Source: Microbispora triticiradicis
GTDB taxonomy: Bacteria > Actinomycetota > Actinomycetes > Streptosporangiales > Streptosporangiaceae
Direction of reading: 5' to 3'
NCBI GenBank assembly: GCA_003260025.2
Contig: QFZU02000070.1
Location: forward strand, 1-36,391
DNA: 36,391 nucleotides
The position numbers were made by a program, and so were the translations under genes. Positions 13,328-20,569 of the stretch are shown piece by piece. Under the pieces are notes generated by a model. That model worked only from the letters and a program-made list of their open reading frames with translations, did no database searches and was not told the DNA's origin. Within the stretch, counting starts at the first letter, position 1, and every line of letters begins with the position of its first letter.

Positions 13328-14913
13328 GCGAGTGACCTCAGGAGACGTCCGGTGAGGGTGTAGGTGGCCGCGACGCCGCCCCAGATGATCAGCGTGAGGA
13401 ACGTGACCCGGGGGTCGAAGAACGCGGCGGTGATCGCGATGGCGGCGAAGCGCTCGCCGATGGGGAACACGATCATCTTGCGGGCCCAGTGGACCGGGCG
13501 GAACTTCCCGGCCTTCGTCCAGAGCCGCAGCAGACCGCGCACTCCGGTGCTCCGGCTCGCCCTGCGCTCCTCCAGCGCCTCCCGCAGCGGGCGGTCGTCG
13601 GCGACCGTGAGGTCCAGCGTGGGCAGCGGCACCGGCGCCTTGCGCCGGTTGGCCGCGCCGAACGAGAAGTCGAGCAGGTGCTTGACCGACTGGAGGGCCA
13701 GCGCGACCAGCGCCAGCGTCCAGACGCCCTCGCCGTCGCCGAACTGCCCGGACACCGTCGCACCGACCGCCAGGCCGACGAAGACGGCGTACTCCTTGAA
13801 CCGGTCGAACGTGGCGTCCAGCCAGGCGCCGAGCACGCCGAATTTGCGGGCGTACCGCGCGACCTGCCCGTCGACGCAGTCGAAGACGAACGCGAAGTAG
13901 ATGAGCACCCCTCCGGCGATCGCCCCCCAGCGGGTGCCGGTGGCGAACGCGCCGGCCGCCAGCAGGCCGAGGGCGATCGAGATCAGCGTCACCTGGTTGG
14001 GGGTGAGCCCCCGGCGGGCCGCCCAGCGGGCGATGAAGCGCGAGTAGGTGCTGACGAAGAACGTGGTGAAGAAGCCGTCGGCGCCCTTCACCGCGTTGTC
14101 GAGCCGGGCCCGGTCCTCGTCGTAGCCGGCCATCTCCGCCTGCGCCTCGTCGGCCTCGGCCTGGCTCCGGACGCGGCGGAAGAACAGGTCGCGGCGGCCC
14201 CGCCGGCCGACCGAGACGCCGCGCCGGACCAGCCCGAGCACGAGAAGCTCGGTCAGGTCGTCCTCGGGACCGAACAGGTGGGCCATCTCCGCCAGGTCGC
14301 GGGCGGCCTCGGCGAGGGTCGGCAGGTGCCGCTGGTGCAGGTGGAGCGGTCCGAGCAGCGCCGCGTTCGGCCGGGTCACCGCGTGGTAGGCGGTGCCGAC
14401 CGAGATGATCCGGCCGCGGCCCGCGCGGGTGCGCTGGGGCAGCCCCTCGATGAACTGCGAGCCGATCTCGGGCACGGCCTCCTCGATCGGCACCATCTCC
14501 TCGATCGGCGCGTTCTCGTCCCGCTCCGGGCGGACGATCAGCGCGAGGGCGCCCCGCTTGGCCTTGGTGATCTGGTAGATCAGCTCGTCGTGCACCAGCG
14601 AGTCGGCCGGCAGGATCAGCAGGTTGTCCTCGGCGGCCTCGGCCACGTCGGCCAGCGCACGCAGGTCTCCGGCGACGTCCCGGCTCTCCACCACGCGGCC
14701 GTACGGCCGGGCGTAGGCCGCCGCGTCGCCGGGCCGGGCGATCGTCGTCGGCTCGGGGTCCAGCGCGGCGGCCTGCGCGAGCAGCCTGTCGTACGCGGAG
14801 GGCGCCCCGGGAAGCGAGGTCAGCGTGATGGCCGCGGGCAGGGCGGGCTGGCCGCCGGGCGGCGGGAAAGCGATCGGGCCGGGCGGCGCGCCCAGCAGGA
14901 CCACGCGGGTCAT
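13324..14913 (-). CDS. CDP-alcohol phosphatidyltransferase with N-terminal domain
   Basis: A 529-residue protein. The C-terminal half is a membrane CDP-alcohol phosphatidyltransferase with the complete signature D-x2-DG-x2-AR-x8-G-x3-D-x3-D starting at Asp345 (DCVDGQVARYARKFGVLG; Asp366 and Asp370 complete it) and a typical entry GLTPNQVTLISIALG near 302-316. The first 270 or so residues are soluble and laid out like a nucleotidyltransferase (LLILPADSLVHDELI near 98-112), but the family's Gly-rich nucleotide loop with its Arg is not seen. The order resembles the bifunctional inositol-phosphate cytidylyltransferase/phosphatidyltransferase of archaea. The ATG has AAAGG 5 nt upstream. Lipid or polyol product unknown. 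Confidence 0.83.
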   Translation of the reverse strand: MTRVVLLGAPPGPIAFPPPGGQPALPAAITLTSLPGAPSAYDRLLAQAAALDPEPTTIARPGDAAAYARPYGRVVESRDVAGDLRALADVAEAAEDNLLILPADSLVHDELIYQITKAKRGALALIVRPERDENAPIEEMVPIEEAVPEIGSQFIEGLPQRTRAGRGRIISVGTAYHAVTRPNAALLGPLHLHQRHLPTLAEAARDLAEMAHLFGPEDDLTELLVLGLVRRGVSVGRRGRRDLFFRRVRSQAEADEAQAEMAGYDEDRARLDNAVKGADGFFTTFFVSTYSRFIARWAARRGLTPNQVTLISIALGLLAAGAFATGTRWGAIAGGVLIYFAFVFDCVDGQVARYARKFGVLGAWLDATFDRFKEYAVFVGLAVGATVSGQFGDGEGVWTLALVALALQSVKHLLDFSFGAANRRKAPVPLPTLDLTVADDRPLREALEERRASRSTGVRGLLRLWTKAGKFRPVHWARKMIVFPIGERFAAIAITAAFFDPRVTFLTLIIWGGVAATYTLTGRLLRSLA

Positions 14914-14986
14914 GGCAACCTTTCACGCAACGGGGGAGTCAGGCCCTTGGGGCTTGACCGGCGCGGGGAAGTCCGCCGGAGGCCAA

Positions 14987-14992
14987 AGCTTA
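14987..14992 (-). promoter_or_regulatory. Candidate -10 TAAGCT of the CDP-alcohol operon
   Basis: TAAGCT on the minus strand (14992-14987) would start transcription near 14980, giving a leader of about 67 nt before the ATG at 14913. No convincing -35 is present. The rest of the 275-bp gap before recO is AT-richer than its surroundings but shows no other clear element apart from the recO -10. Confidence 0.35.
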
Positions 14993-15176
14993 GTGACCTT
15001 TCCGCTCGGACGTGGCACCCCAGGTTTACCGTACGGCCGCTAGATGTACAGCTTCGTCCGGGTTTGCCACTCGGCATCGTCGCCGGATCATTACCGAATT
15101 TTCACCATTCATGCGCTGGTGTGGGGTGAAAAGCCTCGTATGGGGCCCGAGGGGGCGCCGGCCACCGGGCGGACCC

Positions 15177-15182
15177 TACGAT
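15177..15182 (+). promoter_or_regulatory. -10 box TACGAT of recO, leaderless start
   Basis: TACGAT ends 6 nt before the GTG at 15189, the same spacing as at tetR (6937) and uppS (15990). It decides the recO start; there is no ribosome site. Confidence 0.55.
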
Positions 15183-15188
15183 GACGGA

Positions 15189-15971
15189 GTGAGCCTCTAC
15201 CGCGACGAGGGCGTCGTGCTGCGCACCCAGAAGCTGGGCGAGGCCGACCGCATCATCACCCTCCTCACCCGGCGCACCGGCAAGGTCCGGGGAGTGGCCA
15301 AGGGCGTACGCAGGACCATGTCGCGGTTCGGCGCGCGGCTGGAGCCGTTCTCACACGTGGACCTGCAGCTTCACGGCGGCAGGTCGCTCGACGTGATCAC
15401 GCAGGTCGAGACCCTGCACCCGTACGGCGAGGCGATCGTCGCCGACTACCCGAGATACACGGCGGGCACGGCGATGCTGGAGACGGCCGACCGGCTGACC
15501 GTGGGGGAGAAGGAGCCGGCGTTGCGCCAGTTCCTGCTGCTGGTCGGCGGTCTTCGCACGCTCGCCCAGGGCGGCCACGAGGCCCGGCTGGTGCTCGACG
15601 CGTTCTTCCTGCGCTCGCTGGCGGTGGCGGGCTACGCCCCCGCGCTGTCGGAGTGCGCGCGGTGCGGCGCCGAGGCGGCGCGCGCCTTCGCGATCGTGGC
15701 GGGCGGGGTGGTCTGCGGCGCGTGCCGCCCGCCCGGCGCGGCCGTTCCCGCGGCCGAGACGATCGCGCTGATGATCGCTCTGCTGCGGGGCGACTGGGCC
15801 GCCGCTGACTCCTCCGAGCCGCGGCACCGCACCGAGTGCAGCGGCCTGGTGGCGGCCTACCTGCAGTGGCACCTGGAGCACGGCATCCGTTCGCTGCGCC
15901 ACGTCGAGCGGGAGTGGCCCGGCGCCGGAGATGCCGAACCTGCACCGGATCCGCACGTCTTCCGCACCTGA
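15189..15971 (+). CDS. recO: DNA repair protein RecO
   Basis: A 260-residue RecO, which loads RecA at single-stranded DNA together with RecR during recombinational repair. The OB-fold start (SLYRDEGVVLRTQKLGEADRI) and the downstream helical domain are typical, as is the four-cysteine zinc site (CARCG ... CGACR, about residues 154-178). GTG at 15189 is chosen because the OB-fold begins right there and TACGAT lies 6 nt upstream; the frame is open back to 15012 but that part does not resemble RecO. It precedes uppS by 30 bp, the conserved actinobacterial order. It may be leaderless. Confidence 0.95.
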   Translation: MSLYRDEGVVLRTQKLGEADRIITLLTRRTGKVRGVAKGVRRTMSRFGARLEPFSHVDLQLHGGRSLDVITQVETLHPYGEAIVADYPRYTAGTAMLETADRLTVGEKEPALRQFLLLVGGLRTLAQGGHEARLVLDAFFLRSLAVAGYAPALSECARCGAEAARAFAIVAGGVVCGACRPPGAAVPAAETIALMIALLRGDWAAADSSEPRHRTECSGLVAAYLQWHLEHGIRSLRHVEREWPGAGDAEPAPDPHVFRT

Positions 15972-15989
15972 GGACCGCTCCGGACGCAA

Positions 15990-15995
15990 TACGCT
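15990..15995 (+). promoter_or_regulatory. -10 box TACGCT of uppS, leaderless start
   Basis: TACGCT lies in the recO-uppS gap and ends 6 nt before the ATG at 16002. It implies a separate leaderless uppS transcript. Confidence 0.5.
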
Positions 15996-16001
15996 CGCTA
16001 C

Positions 16002-16790
16002 ATGGTTCGTCCTCCCACTCCACACCCGTCCGGGGCCACTCCACCCGACATTCCGCGCGCCCTGCTGCCGCGTCACGTGGCGATCGTCATGGACGGCAAC
16101 GGCCGCTGGGCCAAGGCCCGCGGGCTGCCGAGGACCGAAGGGCACAAGATGGGCGAGGCGTCGCTGTTCGACGTCATCGAGGGCGCCATCGAGATCGGCA
16201 TCCCCTACCTGTCCGCGTACGCCTTCTCGACCGAGAACTGGAAGCGCTCGCCCGACGAGGTGCGCTTCCTCATGGGCTTCAACCGCGACGTCATCCGGCG
16301 CAGGCGCGACGAGCTCGACGCCATGGGCGTACGGGTCCGCTGGGCCGGGCGGCCCGGCCGGCTCTGGCGAAGCGTGATCAAGGAGCTGGAGGACGCCGAG
16401 CGCAGGACGGTCGGCAACAGCACGCTGACCCTGCAGTTCTGCGTGAACTACGGCGGCCGCGCGGAGATCGTGGACGCGGCCGTGCGGCTCGCCCGCGACA
16501 TCGCCGACGGCCGGGTCAAGCCCGACAAGGTCTCGGAGAAGGTCTTCGCCCGCTACCTCGACGAGCCGGAGATCCCGGACGTCGACCTGTTCCTGCGGTC
16601 CTCGGGCGAGCAGCGCACCTCGAACTTCCTGCTCTGGCAGTCCGCCTACGCCGAGATGGTGTTCCTCAACCAGCTCTGGCCCGACTTCGACCGCCGTGAC
16701 CTGTGGCAGGCGTGCGAGATCTACGCCAAGCGCGACCGCAGGTACGGCGGCGCGCTGCCGAACGAGGCCGTCCCCGCCTCTGCGCGGTAG
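16002..16790 (+). CDS. uppS: Isoprenyl transferase (undecaprenyl/decaprenyl-PP synthase)
   Basis: A 262-residue cis-prenyltransferase that condenses isopentenyl diphosphate with an allylic diphosphate to make the polyprenyl carrier of cell-wall synthesis. Motifs include [17 protein letters not shown] with catalytic Asp31, [26 protein letters not shown], and the C-terminal [20 protein letters not shown] that binds diphosphate. Chain length (C50 or C55) cannot be read from sequence. The ATG follows a TACGCT box by 6 nt, so it may be leaderless even though recO lies just upstream. Order recO-uppS-zur matches other actinomycetes. Confidence 0.95.
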   Translation: MVRPPTPHPSGATPPDIPRALLPRHVAIVMDGNGRWAKARGLPRTEGHKMGEASLFDVIEGAIEIGIPYLSAYAFSTENWKRSPDEVRFLMGFNRDVIRRRRDELDAMGVRVRWAGRPGRLWRSVIKELEDAERRTVGNSTLTLQFCVNYGGRAEIVDAAVRLARDIADGRVKPDKVSEKVFARYLDEPEIPDVDLFLRSSGEQRTSNFLLWQSAYAEMVFLNQLWPDFDRRDLWQACEIYAKRDRRYGGALPNEAVPASAR

Positions 16791-16804
16791 CCGGACCCGC
16801 CCGA

Positions 16805-16830
16805 GACGCCGGCAGGTGTCAGGAGGCGTC
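16805..16830. terminator. Short hairpin between uppS and the CGNR gene
   Basis: GACGCC (16805-16810) can pair with GGTGTC (16815-16820, one wobble) or perfectly with GGCGTC (16825-16830). It sits between convergent genes and overlaps the CGNR stop, so it could stop transcription from either side. The stems are only 6 bp. Confidence 0.3.
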
Positions 16831-17373
16831 GCGACGGCGGGCGCGGGCCCGGTAGGCGGCCACGTGCATGCGGTTGCCGCAGGTGCGGCTGTCGCAGTAG
16901 ACCCGGGACCGGTTCCGCGACTCGTCCACGAAGACGTGTGAGCAGTCGGGCGCGGCGCACGTGCGCAGCCGCTCCCGCTCGTTCTCCACGAGCACGTGGG
17001 CGAGCGCGACACCGCAGTCGGCGGCCAGATGCTCGGCGACCGACGCGTCCGGCGCGAAGTAGTGGACGTGGAGCGGGTGGCCGTCGTGCTCGGTCAGGCT
17101 GGGCGTGATGCGGGTGCGGCCCAGCAGCGTGTTGAGCACCTTGACCGCCGTCGTCTGGTCGGGCGCGGTGAACACGGCGTGGAACGCCTCGCGCAGGGCC
17201 CGCACCTCGGCGAGGTCCCGCCGGGTCAGCGTCCGCACCCCGCTGACCTCGCGCCTGCCGACGAACTCCGCCAGGTCGGCGACCTCGGCCAGCCCGTCGC
17301 GCTCGCCGGCGCCGGTGTTGACGAGGTCCACCACCGTCGCCAGCGAGTACACCATGTCATGGCTGAACGGCAC
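16819..17373 (-). CDS. CGNR zinc-finger (ABATE-type) regulator
   Basis: A 184-residue protein with an N-terminal ABATE domain (SLATVVDLVNT, LTRRDLAEVRALREAF) and a C-terminal CGNR zinc finger (RTCAAPDCSHVF, YCDSRTCGNRMHVAAYRAR). The family is presumed to be stress-responsive DNA-binding regulators; ligands are unknown. The GTG start has AAGGAGA with 5-nt spacing, and an in-frame ATG six codons later is the alternative. It is transcribed in the same direction as the Fur-family gene 76 bp upstream, separated by a likely terminator, so it probably has its own promoter (minus-strand TACGCT at 17420-17415). It is an insertion relative to the recO-uppS-zur order I know. Confidence 0.88.
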   Translation of the reverse strand: MPFSHDMVYSLATVVDLVNTGAGERDGLAEVADLAEFVGRREVSGVRTLTRRDLAEVRALREAFHAVFTAPDQTTAVKVLNTLLGRTRITPSLTEHDGHPLHVHYFAPDASVAEHLAADCGVALAHVLVENERERLRTCAAPDCSHVFVDESRNRSRVYCDSRTCGNRMHVAAYRARARRRDAS

Positions 17374-17423
17374 GCCATCTCCTTCTGTCGCGGCGGGCTT
17401 GGCGCGGCGCAGGAAGCGTACTC

Positions 17424-17444
17424 CCCCGCGAGGCCCGCGCGGGG
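17424..17444 (-). terminator. Hairpin after the Fur-family gene
   Basis: CCCCGCG (17424-17430) and CGCGGGG (17438-17444) form a 7-bp GC stem with a 7-nt loop, 6 nt beyond the stop of the minus-strand Fur-family gene. No U tract. Confidence 0.45.
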
Positions 17445-17449
17445 CGGGG

Positions 17450-17890
17450 TCAGCCCTTCCCGGCGGCCTTTCCCACCGTCTTCGCGGGCGTCGCCGAAGG
17501 GGTGGCCGCGCCGCGTGACGCGGCGCACGAGGAGCAGGTGCCGAAGACCTCGACGGTGTGGGTGACGTCGATGAAGCCGTGCTCGGCCCCGACGACCTCG
17601 GCCCACCGCTCCACGTCCGGCCCGGCCACCTCGACCGTGCGCCCGCACAGCCGGCACACGAGGTGGTGGTGGTGCGTGTCGCTCTGGCAGGCCCGGTAGA
17701 CCGACTCGCCCTCGTCGGTGCGCAGCACGTCGACCCGGCCCGCGTCGGACAGCGACTGGAGCGCGCGGTAGACGGTCGTGAGGCCGATCTTCGAGCCGTC
17801 CGCGCGCATCTCGGCGAACACGTCCTGCGCGCTGCGGAACCCGCCGCTCTGGCGGAGGATCTCGTGGACGGCGTCGCGGCTCTTGGTCAT
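17450..17890 (-). CDS. zur: Fur-family repressor, probably zinc-responsive Zur
   Basis: A 146-residue Fur-family metalloregulator. The winged helix (FRSAQDVFAEMR, IGLTTVYRALQSLSDAGRVDVL) is followed by the metal domain with the His-rich DTHHHHLVC, the structural zinc pair CRLCG and a second pair CSSC; the tail is Ala/Lys-rich and extended. The start is ATG 17890, with GGAG 6 nt upstream, rather than the TTG one codon earlier. Assignment to Zur rests on synteny: in Streptomyces coelicolor zur lies by uppS, recO and glyS. There znuABC sits beside zur; here the zinc transporter genes are absent from the window. Confidence 0.85.
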   Translation of the reverse strand: MTKSRDAVHEILRQSGGFRSAQDVFAEMRADGSKIGLTTVYRALQSLSDAGRVDVLRTDEGESVYRACQSDTHHHHLVCRLCGRTVEVAGPDVERWAEVVGAEHGFIDVTHTVEVFGTCSSCAASRGAATPSATPAKTVGKAAGKG

Positions 17891-17911
17891 CAAGGACTCC
17901 CGGGTACGGCG

Positions 17912-17935
17912 GCGCCCTACGCACTGCGCCCTACG
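17912..17935. repeat. Direct repeat GCGCCCTACG in the zur leader
   Basis: GCGCCCTACG occurs at 17912-17921 and 17926-17935 (14-bp period), between a candidate zur -10 (minus-strand TAGTCT, 17947-17942) and the ribosome site. It does not resemble the known AT-rich Zur box. Confidence 0.5.
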
Positions 17936-18017
17936 AAGTACAGACTAGGTCGTGTCCGGCAGGTCGAGCGGCGCCGTGCGACCGGCGGCACCCGCGAGGA
18001 CCTGGGGACGGCTCGCG

Positions 18018-18470
18018 TCAGAAGAGCCCGAAGCGGGTCGCGACGAGGAGAACCAGGAAGGTCCCGACCGCCACGCGGAGCAACCGGCCCATCGGCCGCA
18101 GCGACGGCCACGACAGGTAGGCCAGCCAGGCGATGAACGCCAGCACCGGGAGCACGGCCACGCCGCCGCGCCAGTCCGGCACGACGAGCCCGGCGATGAG
18201 CAGCGCCACCAGGACCACCGGGGCCAGCCACCGGGGCATCTGGAACAGGAAGACCAGCAGCGGGGCGCTCTTCGTCTCGACCGTCCGGCGCGCCCCGATG
18301 GCGCCCGGCGTGAAGAAGTGCTCGCCGGCGGGCAGCGGACGCACCGGGCGCGGCGATCGCCCCTGCGCTCCTCCCGCCCGTGCTCCCCGCGCCTGCGTCT
18401 CCCCGGCGGGCCTGCGCGCCAGGGGATGCGCGGGGACCTGGCGGCGCGGCGGTTCCGTTTCGCTTCCCAC
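18018..18470 (-). CDS. Small membrane protein (DUF6703-like)
   Basis: A 150-residue protein: about 70 residues of Arg/Pro-rich, probably disordered cytosolic N-terminus, then hydrophobic helices (WLAPVVLVALLIAGLVV; VLPVLAFIAWLAYLSW; VAVGTFLVLLVATRFG) ending directly at the stop. It resembles small actinobacterial membrane proteins that I recall as DUF6703; no function is known. The GTG start has no ribosome site but lies 7 nt after TAGGCT (18483-18478), so may be leaderless. It reads toward the Fur-family gene 127 bp downstream, and could be cotranscribed with it. Confidence 0.7.
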   Translation of the reverse strand: MGSETEPPRRQVPAHPLARRPAGETQARGARAGGAQGRSPRPVRPLPAGEHFFTPGAIGARRTVETKSAPLLVFLFQMPRWLAPVVLVALLIAGLVVPDWRGGVAVLPVLAFIAWLAYLSWPSLRPMGRLLRVAVGTFLVLLVATRFGLF

Positions 18471-18477
18471 GCCTGAG

Positions 18478-18483
18478 AGCCTA
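18478..18483 (-). promoter_or_regulatory. -10 box TAGGCT of the small membrane protein gene
   Basis: TAGGCT on the minus strand ends 7 nt before the GTG at 18470, consistent with a leaderless start. Confidence 0.45.
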
Positions 18484-18550
18484 GCCCCGCCCGCGCCTTC
18501 CGCGCCCCTTCGCCCGCCCCCTCACGGCGGGCCGTACGGGAGAGGGTGGC

Positions 18551-18880
18551 ATGCTGGGCGGCATGCTCGCCGTGATCCGCTACTCGGTGCCGGGCGCCCG
18601 CACCGAGGAGTTCGCCACCCAGGCCCGCGCCATCCTGGACCTGCTGGCCGCGCAGCCGGGCTACCTCCGCGGACGGCTCGGCAGGGCGGTGGACGAGCCC
18701 GCGCTGTGGGCGCTGGTCAGCGAGTGGGAGGGGGCGGGCCACTACCGGCGCGCCCTGTCGGCGGCGCGGATGGAGATGTATCCGCTGATGACCCTCATGA
18801 TCAACGAGCCGGGGGCCTTCGAGGAGGTCTACGCGCCTCCGGGCGCCGGTGTGAACGCGGGGACCACGGGCAAGCCGTGA
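18551..18880 (+). CDS. Antibiotic biosynthesis monooxygenase-fold protein
   Basis: A 109-residue single-domain protein with the ferredoxin-like ABM fold: LAVIRYSVPG (first strand), the helix FATQARAILDLLAAQPGYLRG, and WALVSEWEGAGHYRRAL. Members include small monooxygenases and stress or haem-related proteins; catalytic activity cannot be assumed. Two starts compete: ATG 18551 with AGAGGG 4 nt upstream, and ATG 18563, which would give the family's usual short N-terminus and follows CATGCT by 7 nt. It is divergent from the small membrane protein and precedes glyS by about 200 bp; the order glyS-ABM-zur region is otherwise conserved. Confidence 0.8.
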   Translation: MLGGMLAVIRYSVPGARTEEFATQARAILDLLAAQPGYLRGRLGRAVDEPALWALVSEWEGAGHYRRALSAARMEMYPLMTLMINEPGAFEEVYAPPGAGVNAGTTGKP

Positions 18881-18902
18881 GCGCGGGGCCACCGGATTCC
18901 CC

Positions 18903-18908
18903 TAAGCT
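18903..18908 (+). promoter_or_regulatory. Candidate glyS -10, TAAGCT
   Basis: TAAGCT about 175 nt before the glyS ATG would give a leader of roughly 168 nt. No T-box signature (such as the UGGN bulge preceding a terminator) was recognised in the leader. Confidence 0.35.
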
Positions 18909-19005
18909 TGGGCACGGATCCGGGCAGGTGGCCGGACGTCGCCGCCGCCGCGGGCAGGCGGCCGGGCCGAGCCCGACCGCTTGAGCGAGCCGCCGGCGCA
19001 TCGCC

Positions 19006-19039
19006 GACCTCGATCTGCACCTGACCTCGATCCGCACCG
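19006..19039 (+). repeat. 17-bp tandem repeat in the glyS leader
   Basis: 19006-19022 and 19023-19039 are adjacent 17-bp copies matching at 15 positions, with a partial third (ACCCGATCTC). They lie 44 bp upstream of the glyS start in a non-coding leader. Confidence 0.6.
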
Positions 19040-19082
19040 ACCCGATCTCAACGCCGACACCCAGCCGGATGGAGTCCCACTG

Positions 19083-20468
19083 ATGGCACGTCGCACCGAC
19101 GTCCTGGAAACGATCGTCAGCCTCGCCAAGCGCCGCGGGCTCGTCTTCCCGTCGAGCGAGATCTACGGAGGCCTGCGGGCGTCCTGGGACTACGGACCCC
19201 TGGGTGTCGAGCTCAAGAACAACGTCAAGCGCGAGTGGTGGAAGGCCATGGTGCAGGGCCGCGACGACGTCGTCGGCCTCGACTCGTGCGTCATCCTCGC
19301 CCGCGAGGTCTGGCAGGCCAGCGGTCACGTCGAGACGTTCACCGACCCGCTCACCGAGTGCCAGTCGTGCCACAAGCGGTACCGCGCCGACCATCTGCTC
19401 GAGGCGTACGAGGCCAAGCACGGCGGCGAGCCCGCGGGCGGCCTGGCCGACATCACCTGCCCCAACTGTGGCAACAAGGGCGCCTTCACCCAGCCTAGGC
19501 AGTTCAGCGGCCTGCTGAAGACGTTCCTCGGCCCGGTCGAGGACGAGTCGGGCCTGGCGTACCTGCGGCCGGAGACCGCCCAGGGCATCTTCATCAACTA
19601 CCTGAACGTGCAGCAGTCGGCCCGCCGGAAGATCCCGTTCGGCATCGGGCAGGTCGGCAAGTCGTTCCGCAACGAGATCACCCCGGGCAACTTCATCTTC
19701 CGCACCCGCGAGTTCGAGCAGATGGAGATGGAGTTCTTCGTCAAGCCCGGCACCGACGAGGAGTGGCACCAGTACTGGATCGACGAGCGCCTGCGCTGGT
19801 ACGTCGACCTCGGCATCAACAAGGACAACCTGCGGCTCTACGAGCACCCGAAGGAGAAGCTGTCCCACTACTCCAAGCGGACGGTGGACATCGAGTATCG
19901 CTTCAACTTCGCCGGCGGCGAGTGGGGTGAGCTGGAGGGCATCGCCAACCGCACCGATTTCGACCTCACCGCGCACGGGAAGGCGTCGGGGACCGACCTG
20001 TCGTTCTTCGAGCAGGAGTCGGGCGAGCGTTACGTGCCGTACGTCATCGAGCCGGCGGCCGGTGTGGACCGCGCGACGCTGACCTTCCTCCTCGACGCCT
20101 ACACGGTCGACGAGGCGCCCAACGCCAAGGGCGTGATGGAGGAGCGGACCGTGATGCGCCTCGACCACCGCCTCGCCCCGGTCAAGGTCGCGGTGCTGCC
20201 GCTGTCGCGCAACGCCGACCTGTCGCCGAAGGCCCGCGACCTGGCCGCGCGGCTGCGCCGCCGGTGGAACGTGGACTTCGACGACGCGGGCGCCATCGGC
20301 CGCCGCTACCGCCGCCAGGACGAGATCGGCACGCCGTTCGCGATCACGGTCGACTTCGACACCCTGGAGGACCAGGCGGTGACGATCCGCGAGCGCGACA
20401 CGATGGCCCAGCAGCGGGTCGCGCTCGACCAGGTCGAGTCCTACCTGCGTCAGCACCTGAACGACTGA
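19083..20468 (+). CDS. glyS: Glycyl-tRNA synthetase, alpha2 type
   Basis: A 461-residue class II glycyl-tRNA synthetase of the dimeric type. It carries the start [37 protein letters not shown], a zinc finger (CQSCHKRY ... CPNCGNKG), motif 2 in [20 protein letters not shown], and a C-terminal anticodon-binding domain ([14 protein letters not shown]). The ATG at 19083 follows GGAG by 8 nt and matches the family start; the frame extends back to 18981 without support. It is a single gene with its own leader and a very strong hairpin after the stop. Nearby zur, uppS and recO give the conserved actinobacterial order. Confidence 0.96.
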   Translation: MARRTDVLETIVSLAKRRGLVFPSSEIYGGLRASWDYGPLGVELKNNVKREWWKAMVQGRDDVVGLDSCVILAREVWQASGHVETFTDPLTECQSCHKRYRADHLLEAYEAKHGGEPAGGLADITCPNCGNKGAFTQPRQFSGLLKTFLGPVEDESGLAYLRPETAQGIFINYLNVQQSARRKIPFGIGQVGKSFRNEITPGNFIFRTREFEQMEMEFFVKPGTDEEWHQYWIDERLRWYVDLGINKDNLRLYEHPKEKLSHYSKRTVDIEYRFNFAGGEWGELEGIANRTDFDLTAHGKASGTDLSFFEQESGERYVPYVIEPAAGVDRATLTFLLDAYTVDEAPNAKGVMEERTVMRLDHRLAPVKVAVLPLSRNADLSPKARDLAARLRRRWNVDFDDAGAIGRRYRRQDEIGTPFAITVDFDTLEDQAVTIRERDTMAQQRVALDQVESYLRQHLND

Positions 20469-20478
20469 TCGGCGCACC

Positions 20479-20516
20479 GAAGGCCCCGCCCGGGAGATCT
20501 CCCGGGCGGGGCCTTC
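20479..20516. terminator. 38-bp perfect palindrome, bidirectional terminator
   Basis: Every base from 20479 to 20516 pairs symmetrically around 20497/20498: 19 bp with no mismatch and no spacer. It begins 11 nt after the glyS stop and lies 54 nt past the stop of the convergent peptidase gene, so it can end both transcripts. Confidence 0.85.
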
Positions 20517-20569
20517 CGCGTCACCGATGGGCCGGGGACGGGCCGCGCGGATCGTGAGGGCCCGGGGGA

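Noticed and set aside
17891-17960. Zur box upstream of zur
   Set aside because: The region has GC-rich direct repeats but no AT-rich inverted repeat of the known Zur type.
18909-19082. T-box or riboswitch before glyS
   Set aside because: No specifier, antiterminator or terminator pairing was recognised; only a short tandem repeat is visible.
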